DNA from: Saprospiraceae bacterium
GTDB taxonomy: Bacteria > Bacteroidota > Bacteroidia > Chitinophagales > Saprospiraceae
Assembly: GCA_016714985.1 (NCBI GenBank)
Contig: JADKBS010000011.1
Location: 62,001-126,000, forward strand
Direction of reading: 5' to 3'
Length of the DNA stretch: 64,000 nucleotides
In this document: piece after piece, positions 47,300 through 53,281 of the stretch
Layout: every line of letters starts with the position of its first letter
How positions within the stretch are numbered: position 1 is the first letter of the stretch
Notes under the pieces: model-generated
Told to the model about the DNA's origin: nothing
The model's database searches: none
Seen by the model: only the letters and a program-made list of their open reading frames with translations
Translations under genes and position numbers: made by a program

Positions 47300-47340
47300 T
47301 ACACGCAATTGCGGACATGTACGGAATTGCGTGTACACGC
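47300..47340. repeat. hairpin between recombinase and first downstream gene (possible attI-like site)
   Basis: TACACGCAATT (47300-47310) pairs perfectly with AATTGCGTGTA (47325-47335) across a 14-base loop, and GCGTGTACACGC (47329-47340) is itself a 12-bp palindrome. CAAGTTGACACCAAC follows; its GTTGACAC (47343-47350) is the complement of GTGTCAAC at 48470-48477 after the next gene. No gene in 47194-47376. Confidence 0.5.
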
Positions 47341-47376
47341 AAGTTGACACCAACTAAAAAAATAAATAATTCAAAC

Positions 47377-48459
47377 ATGAAAAAATCAATTGTTGTTTTT
47401 CTGCTATTCCTTTCTTCACCTCACTGGTTAGCAGGGCAATGTCCAACGGACATTACGTTCACTTCGCAAAGTCAAATTGATAGTTTTCCCATAAATTATC
47501 CTGGTTGCACTCAAATATTGGGATTTGTGAATATTCATGAAAGCATCTCTGGGGACATTACCAATCTTGACGGGTTATCAACAATAAATTACTTCGGTAA
47601 AAACTTACGCATTGGTGGTAACGACTCCTTGAATAACCTCCAAGGGTTGCAGAACGTGGATTCAATAGGTTGGAGCTTAACTATAATTAACAATTCAGCC
47701 ATGACGAGCCTCAGCGGCTTAGATAACCTCACTACTGTCGGTTTAAGTTCGGTAGGAGGGGGAGACTTTTTAATTCAAAGGGATAGTGCATTGACAACGC
47801 TAACTGGTTTGGCTAATTTGACTTTGGTCGCTGGGCATTTTTATATTTGGGAGACTCCTGCACTTACAAATATCAACAGTTTGAATAATCTTACTTTCGT
47901 AGGAAAACAACTGGTTGTACATGAAACAGCACTAACAAACGTAAATAGTTTGAATAAACTTACTCACGCTAGCGAGGTATCGATTTCTGACAACGCAGAA
48001 CTGACAAGTCTGACCGGATTGGACAGCATTGAATCTTCTGCTATAACAGTACTATCCATCCATAATAATCTACAACTTAATACCTGTGATGTCAAAAGCG
48101 TTTGTGATTATCTCCAAAACGGCGGCGGCAACTCCTTTGTGTCTGGCAACGCAACTGGTTGCAATAGCGTGTCTGAAATTGAAACAGCCTGCCAAGCGTT
48201 ACCAACAAAGGAACAACTGAATAAACAACTTGAAGTTTTGGTTTTTCCAACTCTTACTTCTGGTCTAATACACATCGAATGTGGTGAATATTTGGAATTG
48301 AAATATCGTATTCTAAACACAATGGGGGAATTGATAAAGTCGGGACAGTTCAATACTAAAATATCTGTTGATATTTCTAACATACCAAATGGTTTGTACT
48401 TTATCGAGGTAAAATATGGACTCCAATCAACTATAAAGAAAATACTAAAAAGGGAATAA
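47377..48459 (+). CDS. secreted leucine-rich-repeat-like protein with T9SS type A sorting domain; first cassette-like gene
   Basis: 360 residues from ATG 47377 (MKKSIVVFLLFLSS); a longer frame from 47260 is not credible because it passes through the hairpin. Signal peptide, then receptor-L-domain/LRR-like repeats of about 22-25 residues (SLSGLDNLTTV, TLTGLANLTLV, NINSLNNLTFV, NVNSLNKLTHA, SLTGLDSIESS). Cys pair near residue 240 (LNTCDVKSVCDYLQNGGGN), then a C-terminal Por-type sorting domain of about 75 residues (VFPTLTSGLIHIECGEYLEL; NTMGELIKSGQFN; DISNIPNGLYFIEVK). AT-richer than its neighbours, and bracketed by a hairpin and a folded site, which fits an acquired cassette (inference). Confidence 0.85.
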   Translation: MKKSIVVFLLFLSSPHWLAGQCPTDITFTSQSQIDSFPINYPGCTQILGFVNIHESISGDITNLDGLSTINYFGKNLRIGGNDSLNNLQGLQNVDSIGWSLTIINNSAMTSLSGLDNLTTVGLSSVGGGDFLIQRDSALTTLTGLANLTLVAGHFYIWETPALTNINSLNNLTFVGKQLVVHETALTNVNSLNKLTHASEVSISDNAELTSLTGLDSIESSAITVLSIHNNLQLNTCDVKSVCDYLQNGGGNSFVSGNATGCNSVSEIETACQALPTKEQLNKQLEVLVFPTLTSGLIHIECGEYLELKYRILNTMGELIKSGQFNTKISVDISNIPNGLYFIEVKYGLQSTIKKILKRE

Positions 48460-48469
48460 AAAATAATTG

Positions 48470-48605
48470 TGTCAACAACGCACTCAACGCCAACCGCCGC
48501 CAAAGCCCAACGCACAAAGCCAGCGCAGGCGGCGGTATGCGTGAGTGCAACCGTTATTTTATAAATTAAACTATACAAATTCTCACGGGTTGGTCAGCGG
48601 TCAAA
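48470..48605. repeat. attC-like folded site 1 (hairpin with conserved 26-nt loop, then ATTCTCACGGGTTGG box)
   Basis: Directly after cassette-like gene 1. Left arm 48480-48501 pairs with right arm 48528-48548 over 20 bp (GCACTCA, CGC, ACCGCCGCC) with one bulged A (48487) and a 2-base unpaired spacer, as in attC bottom-strand folds. Outer AAC (48474-48476) faces GTTA (48553-48556). The 26-nt loop starts AAAGCCCAACGC. The box ATTCTCACGGGTTGG lies at 48579-48593. All of this is repeated, with a different stem, at 49608-49745. Confidence 0.75.
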
Positions 48606-48708
48606 CCCAGCCAGCCTTCCACGCACACCGGGGTACAAGCGAGACAAACCATAGCCAATCCTTTCATTTCGAGCTTTGTTCACCGTGACATTGACCGCTG
48701 TCCAACCC
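48587..48708. repeat. 18-bp inverted repeat in the leader of cassette-like gene 2
   Basis: GGGTTGGTCAGCGGTCAA (48587-48604) and TTGACCGCTGTCCAACCC (48691-48708) are complementary at 17 of 18 positions (one T-T mismatch), 86 bases apart. Site 2 has only a left-hand relative (GGGTTGGAAAGCGGCCAA, 49726-49743) and no partner, so the downstream half is missing or beyond the array end. Confidence 0.7.
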
Positions 48709-48776
48709 GCCATGCAGATTTGAAACATTGAACGATTGTCGGGAAATGCCGTATTTTTGTGCCTAAAATTCAGGCC

Positions 48777-49601
48777 ATGCAGTTCGTAGATATAAAAAAC
48801 GACATCGCTTTTCGGAAGATTTTCGGCAACGAGAAGAAGTCCGCCCCGCTCATCTCCTTTCTGAATGCCGCTTTGGAACTGAAAGGGGACAAACGGGTGG
48901 TCAGCGTTACGCTCACCAACCCAAACCTTTTTCCCCGCATCGCCGGAGAAAAGGCTTCCATTCTTGATGTCCGAGCCACCGACCAAGCCGGACGGAAATT
49001 CGTGGTGGAAATGCAGGTTGCCGAAAAGGATGGTTTTGATAAGCGGGTTCAATACTACCTGTCAAGGGATTATTCCATGCAAATAAACCGGGGGGAGGAT
49101 TATCCCTTGCTAAACCCTGCATACTTTATCGGAATACTTGATTTCGAGTTTAGCAAGAGCAAGAATTACCATACCCGCCACTTGATTTTAGAAAAGGCAA
49201 CCAATGAACACTTGTTAAAAGACATTGAATTTTCATTTGTGGAGTTGCCGAAGTTCCTATTAGAAATTGACGGATTAGTGACGCCGATTGATAAATGGAC
49301 CTACTTCATCAAACATGCAGAGGAATTAACTTTTATTCCAGATTATGCGAATGATGATGAAGGATTAAAAGTAGCGTTTATAGAAGCGGATAAGCACAAT
49401 TGGTCAAAGGATGACCTGATTGCTTATGATAATGCTTCGATAGCGGAACAAGATGAACGGGGAAAAATTACAGCAGCAGAGAAAAAGGGCGAGAAAAAAA
49501 GAGAGCGAGAAATTGCGAGAGAACTTAAAAAGAGAGGAGTTGATAAAGAAGTAATCAAAATATCAACTGGACTTACCGATGATGAAATTGAAGAATTATA
49601 A
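48777..49601 (+). CDS. Rpn/PDDEXK_2 family nuclease-like protein (PD-(D/E)XK transposase-type); second cassette-like gene
   Basis: 274 residues from ATG 48777 (MQFVDIKNDIAFRKIFG; a GTG 6 codons upstream is possible). Matches the PDDEXK_2 family: FRKIFGNEKKSAPLISFLNA at the N-terminus, nuclease motif LDVRATDQAGRKFVVEMQV (Asp, Glu-x-Gln at about residue 65-80), RVQYYLSRDYSMQI, SFVELPKF. The C-terminus is charged (KKGEKKREREIARELKKRGV). These Rpn-type proteins are nucleases linked to DNA mobility; they often occur in mobile and cassette contexts. Flanked by folded sites 1 and 2. Confidence 0.88.
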   Translation: MQFVDIKNDIAFRKIFGNEKKSAPLISFLNAALELKGDKRVVSVTLTNPNLFPRIAGEKASILDVRATDQAGRKFVVEMQVAEKDGFDKRVQYYLSRDYSMQINRGEDYPLLNPAYFIGILDFEFSKSKNYHTRHLILEKATNEHLLKDIEFSFVELPKFLLEIDGLVTPIDKWTYFIKHAEELTFIPDYANDDEGLKVAFIEADKHNWSKDDLIAYDNASIAEQDERGKITAAEKKGEKKREREIARELKKRGVDKEVIKISTGLTDDEIEEL

Positions 49602-49607
49602 AATCGA

Positions 49608-49745
49608 AGAACATTGCATGGTCGCCTATGCTGCCCAAAGCCCAACGCTCGAAGCCAATGCAGGGCAGCACAGCGTCCATGCTCACGTTAACTCAAATTA
49701 CATCCAATCCTATAGCTATTCTCACGGGTTGGAAAGCGGCCAAAC
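49608..49745. repeat. attC-like folded site 2
   Basis: Directly after cassette-like gene 2. Arms 49616-49636 (GCATGG, CGC, TGCTGCCC) and 49663-49682 pair over 17 bp with a T-T mismatch and a 2-3 base unpaired spacer at the same positions as in site 1. Outer AAC (49610-49612) faces GTTA (49687-49690). The 26-nt loop (49637-49662) matches site 1 at 22 of 26 bases, while the stems are different in sequence. Box ATTCTCACGGGTTGG at 49718-49732. No third cassette follows; the next gene is on the opposite strand. Confidence 0.75.
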
Positions 49746-49837
49746 GTAACCTAACCAAGCCCGTAAGACTGTTACCTACCGCACCTACCTCCAATTAATA
49801 AACGGCCCTGCTTGTTGCAAACTGTGCTAAGTCACCC

Positions 49838-50897
49838 TCAACTCACCCCAAACCACAGCATCGGCTCGTCCACGAGGGCGTATTCGAAATTGATGAACTC
49901 GCAGTCGGTGGGCAGGTCGTCCAGTTTGCGCACCCGCTGGTGGGTGATGTCCGACTCGTTTTTATAGAGGCAGTATCCCTCCCATACCTCCACCGTGGTG
50001 AACAGGGCAAAATAGCCCCGCCAACTGGGGTCGGGCAGTTCAAATTGGAGTTCGTGGAAAATATTGTCGCCCGGCGGTGGCGGCATGGCGAGGTAGGTGG
50101 TAAGTGCCTCGTCCAAGTCCATGACGATGCCGAGCGAGAGGCCCTCGTCTTTGTTGCCGGGTTCCTCAAGGCCGGCCACGCCGTTCGTCAGGTCTTCTTC
50201 CCGGAAGAAAACCCCCTCGATGGTCACGTTGCGGGGCACGACCACCACGTCCTTGCGCAACTGCGGGAGGAAGTTCAAGAGAATGGCCACCATTGGCTCC
50301 CGTTCCAGCGCCGTGTCCATCGTCTCAGTGAAAAAAACGTGAAACCGGTTGGGGGTACGGAACCTGGTAATGCGTGGCATCTGCCTGAAAAGAATCCCTC
50401 AGATAGTTGTTGAGCCGCATCTGCTTGGTGAGCGACTTGGCAATCTTGAGGGAGTCCTTGTTGATTTCAATCAGCGAAAACTGCACTTCGTTCGGTGAAA
50501 ACATGGGGGCAATCAGCGTAAAGAACGGCGCATAGGGGCCACAGCCCACATACAGCACTTCGATGGTGTCGTCGGGGAATCTGCGCTTGGCCTCCAGTAT
50601 CGCCTTGTGAAATCCTCGGAAAAACTGCCCTGTCCTCCGGTAGTCGAGCAGGCAGCGGGCGGCCTCGTTGACCGAGATGGCCCAACCGGCAGCAGTCTTC
50701 ACGTCTTGTTGCCATTCGTCCTCCCCATAGAAGCCGGAGACGACTACCAGTTCCGAAAAAATTTCGTGGATGCGGTCAATGATGCTTTCCTCATGCTCCA
50801 ATTCGATATGGTCATCGAGCAAGTAGGTAGCCAATATTTTGATGGTTTTAGCGGGCGAGTCCAGCCCGCCTTCCAGCACTTCGTCAAGTGGTTGCAT
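49838..50897 (-). CDS. SAM-dependent methyltransferase-like protein, frameshifted
   Basis: ATG 50897 starts MQPLDEVLEGGL; about 190 residues follow to the end of one frame at 50325, then the remaining part is in the next frame to 49838. The junction is at the run of five G (50351-50355 on the plus strand): removing one base joins ATHYQVPYP to NRFHVFFTETMDTALEREPM. SAM motif I VLYVGCGPYAPFFTLIAP is at about residue 113 and a post-I acidic residue in FSLIEINKDSL. The FTETMDTALEREPM loop after the MT core faintly recalls the double-E loop of arginine methyltransferases, but this is weak. Intact length about 352 residues. Substrate unknown. Confidence 0.7.
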
Positions 50898-51079
50898 TCA
50901 GTGGACACGCCTTTCGTCGGCGCATCGGTGCTGTAGGTCAAGTTGGATACCAAGCCTCCACAGCGGAGGTCACTGCCAGTTGTCCCTAATACAGCACTGC
51001 AAAGGTCAATCTAATTGTTGAGGTAGTGTGGATAAATTAACCCAAGTTGAAAACAAGCAGGAAAGGCCCTTGAAAGTGG

Positions 51080-51108
51080 GTATAGCTCACGCCGCCAAAT
51101 TTTGGGCA
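51080..51108. repeat. solo copy of the GCTCACGCCGCCAA repeat
   Basis: TAGCTCACGCCGCCAAATTT, then TGGGCAT. Near-identical to one arm of the 58015-58150 inverted-repeat element, alone here. Confidence 0.7.
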
Positions 51109-51123
51109 TCAGTAACCTCGGTT

Positions 51124-51204
51124 TATAAAGGTTGATAAAGGTTGATAAAGGTTGATGAGGTTGATTATCAACCCTTATCAACCACATCAACCCATATCAA
51201 CCAT
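51124..51204. repeat. inverted word cluster (AAGGTTGAT x4 / ATCAACC x4)
   Basis: Four AAGGTTGAT/AGGTTGAT copies (51128-51165) meet four ATCAACC copies (51167-51203) with almost no spacer, giving a large AT-rich cruciform about 100 bases upstream of the thioesterase start. Part of the region upstream of 51305 that holds no other recognised gene; 50898-51079 shows nothing beyond the divergent promoter area. Confidence 0.85.
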
Positions 51205-51304
51205 GCTCAAAACATGGCGGCCCGCAGTATAAATGGCACCTCAATTGATTCTTCTTGTCAGCTATTCTTTTCGGTGCTATCATTGCCCCTCAAATTTGCA
51301 CGAT

Positions 51305-51730
51305 ATGGACTTGTCAAAATTCAATTTCAGCCTCCCCCTCCAAATCCGATGGAGCGACCTCGACCCGCTTGGGCACGTGAACAACGCCGTTTACGTCACC
51401 TATTTCGAAATCGTGCGGGGGCATTATATGCTGCACGCCTGCCCGGGCTGGGACTGGCAGAAGGACATGTTCCTGATCGGCAACGTGACCGTCAATTTCC
51501 TCAAGGAACTGAAGCTGACGCCTGAGGCGGCCACCGTCCACGTCCGAACCTCCAAAATCGGCAACAAGAGCTTTGTGCTGGACTATGCCATCTCCTCCCA
51601 AAAAGGCGGGGAACCCGTCGTACACGCCACGGGGCACACCACGCAAATCATGTTCGACATGAAGGCCCGCAAGACCATCGAGATACCGGGCTGGGTGAGG
51701 GAGGCGTTGGCGGCATTTGATGGGGTTTGA
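51305..51730 (+). CDS. acyl-CoA thioesterase (4HBT hotdog family)
   Basis: 141 residues from ATG 51305 (MDLSKFNFSLPLQIRWSDLD). Hotdog-fold signature RWSDLDPLGHVNNAVYVTYFE with catalytic Asp at about residue 18 and His-Asn at 24-26; then FLIGNVTVNFLKELKLTPEA. Typical length for YbgC/YbaW-like thioesterases that hydrolyse acyl-CoA or acyl-ACP thioesters. Followed by a terminator shared with sucD. Confidence 0.88.
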   Translation: MDLSKFNFSLPLQIRWSDLDPLGHVNNAVYVTYFEIVRGHYMLHACPGWDWQKDMFLIGNVTVNFLKELKLTPEAATVHVRTSKIGNKSFVLDYAISSQKGGEPVVHATGHTTQIMFDMKARKTIEIPGWVREALAAFDGV

Positions 51731-51794
51731 GCCAAGCGACTCGCTGGCACACAACCTGTGCTCCAAGTGAAAAACTTCGCACCCGACAGTCCAC

Positions 51795-51832
51795 AAAAAA
51801 AGCCCTGCTCAAACCAATTGAACAGGGCTTTT
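51795..51832. terminator. bidirectional terminator between the thioesterase gene and sucD
   Basis: AAAAAAAGCCCTGCTCAA pairs with TTGAACAGGGCTTTT around a short loop, with A and T runs on both flanks; it lies between convergent genes. Confidence 0.9.
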
Positions 51833-51853
51833 CATCCATAAAGATAGGAGGTT

Positions 51854-52735
51854 TTACAGCTCCCCTGCAATCGCCTTCCGCATCGTCTCGCCAATCATGG
51901 CCGGAGAATTCACGACATGGATGCCACACTCGGCCATGATTTTCATCTTGGCCTCGGCAGTGTCGTCGGCACCGCCGATGATGGCACCAGCGTGGCCCAT
52001 TTTGCGGCCCTTGGGAGCCGTCTGTCCGGCGATGAAGCCAACAACGGGCTTTGTGCCATACCTTTTGATATATTGTGCTGCTTCGGCCTCCATGCCGCCG
52101 CCGATTTCACCAATCATGATGATGCCTTCGGTGTCGGGGTCGTTCATCAGCAATTGAACGGCGTCCTTGGTGGTGGTGCCCACGATGGGGTCACCGCCGA
52201 TGCCGATGCAGGTGCTTTGGCCCATGCCCGCTTTGGTCACTTGGTCAACGGCTTCATAGGTGAGCGTGCCGGAGCGGCTAACGATGCCGATGCGCCCAGG
52301 ATTGTGGATGAAGCCCGGCATGATGCCGCACTTGGCCTCGCCGGGCGTGATGACGCCGGGGCAGTTCGGCCCCACGAGGCGGCATTCGGGTTTGTCTTCG
52401 AGGTAGGCTTTCACCTTCACCATGTCCTGCACGGGGATGCCCTCAGTGATGCAGATGATGACCTTGATGCCCGCCTCGGCAGCCTCCATGATGGCATCGG
52501 CTGCGAACGGTGGCGGCACAAAGATGACGGAAACATCTGCCCCACCTTTGTGTACTGCATCGTAAACAGTGTTGTAAACCGGCTTGTCAAGGTGCATGGT
52601 GCCGCCCTTGCCGGGGGTCACGCCACCAATGAGGTTGGTGCCGTATTCAATCATTTGTGTTGCGTGGAAGGTGCCTTCTTTGCCAGTGAAACCCTGGACG
52701 ATGATGCGGGAATTTTTGTTGACTAAAACGGACAT
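51854..52735 (-). CDS. sucD: succinyl-CoA synthetase alpha subunit
   Basis: 293 residues. CoA-binding N-terminal Rossmann domain (VQGFTGKEGTFHATQMIEYG, about 14; GGVTPGKGGTMHLDKPVY; SVIFVPPPFAADAIMEA), the Cys-containing LVGPNCPGVITPGE (about 123) and the catalytic phospho-histidine in GRKMGHAGAIIGG (about residue 246). With SucC it interconverts succinyl-CoA and succinate in the TCA cycle; sucC is not in the window, so the subunit genes are apart here. Typical length and intact. The upstream region holds a CGGTTGACGG word cluster. Confidence 0.96.
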   Translation of the reverse strand: MSVLVNKNSRIIVQGFTGKEGTFHATQMIEYGTNLIGGVTPGKGGTMHLDKPVYNTVYDAVHKGGADVSVIFVPPPFAADAIMEAAEAGIKVIICITEGIPVQDMVKVKAYLEDKPECRLVGPNCPGVITPGEAKCGIMPGFIHNPGRIGIVSRSGTLTYEAVDQVTKAGMGQSTCIGIGGDPIVGTTTKDAVQLLMNDPDTEGIIMIGEIGGGMEAEAAQYIKRYGTKPVVGFIAGQTAPKGRKMGHAGAIIGGADDTAEAKMKIMAECGIHVVNSPAMIGETMRKAIAGEL

Positions 52736-52744
52736 AAATTAAAG

Positions 52745-52825
52745 GTGGACGGTGGACGGCTTACGGTTGACGGTTGGCGATGGGTGTTAGCACCGTCAGC
52801 CGTCAGCCGTCAGCCGTCAACCGAT
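52745..52825. repeat. word cluster (GACGGTTGACGG / CCGTCAGCCGTC)
   Basis: GGTGGACGGTGGACGG, CTTACGGTTGACGGTTGGCG on the left and ACCGTCAGCCGTCAGCCG, TCAGCCGTCAACCG on the right: inverted clusters of the same word family as 39633-39796. Lies between the sucD start and the FtsB/DivIC stop. Confidence 0.85.
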
Positions 52826-52826
52826 T

Positions 52827-53144
52827 TTATTTTTCTTCTTCGATGATGAACACGTCCTCGTTGGACTTGTGCATGTGGTATTTCTCACGGGCAAACTGTT
52901 CCTTGTTGTTGTTGATGTTCTCTTGGTCCAGTTTGGCCTGTTCGATTTTTTGCTCGTAATAGGCTTTGTCGTGTTCCAGCCGCTTGACGGAGCCTCGCAG
53001 TTTCCATTGCGTGAGCAGGTCGTGCTTGTCAATGAAAATCAGCAGTACCGCAAAGATGGTAATGGAAAGGAAATACTTGTTGCGAAGCGGCTTTGGGAGC
53101 TTCTTCAACAGTATTTGAAATGGATTTTGAACTGGTAGCGCCAT
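52827..53144 (-). CDS. FtsB/DivIC family cell-division protein
   Basis: 105 residues. Short cytoplasmic N-terminus, one helix (YFLSITIFAVLLIFI), then a coiled coil (KRLEHDKAYYEQKIEQAKLD) and an FtsB-like NNNKEQFAREKYHMHK motif (about 80-93). Divisome scaffold that binds FtsL/FtsQ. Ends with an acidic tail (IIEEEK). It is upstream of sucD on the same strand. Confidence 0.88.
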   Translation of the reverse strand: MALPVQNPFQILLKKLPKPLRNKYFLSITIFAVLLIFIDKHDLLTQWKLRGSVKRLEHDKAYYEQKIEQAKLDQENINNNKEQFAREKYHMHKSNEDVFIIEEEK

Positions 53145-53187
53145 GCCTATTGGTTTTACTGCCGCAAAGCTAAGGGTTTTAGCGGTT

Positions 53188-53232
53188 AAAAGGATTGCTA
53201 AACCTCACAAGGTTTAGCAATCCTTTTTGTTC
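53188..53232. terminator. perfect 17-bp hairpin with T-run between divergent genes
   Basis: AAAAGGATTGCTAAACC (53188-53204), loop TCACAA, GGTTTAGCAATCCTTTT (53211-53227) and more T. Looks like an intrinsic terminator but lies 55 bases upstream of the rhamnosidase ATG and 44 bases upstream of the FtsB/DivIC ATG; it may act as an attenuator of the rhamnosidase gene. Confidence 0.65.
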
Positions 53233-53281
53233 ACCTTGTTTTTTTCCCATCCCCTCGTATCTTGCCTTCAAATTCGACAAA

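Noticed and set aside
47260..47376. 39-codon upstream extension of the cassette 1 gene
   Set aside because: It runs through the 47300-47340 hairpin; a proper signal peptide starts at ATG 47377.
51917..52726. 269-residue plus-strand open frame antisense to sucD
   Set aside because: Shadow frame; sucD motifs are unambiguous on the other strand.
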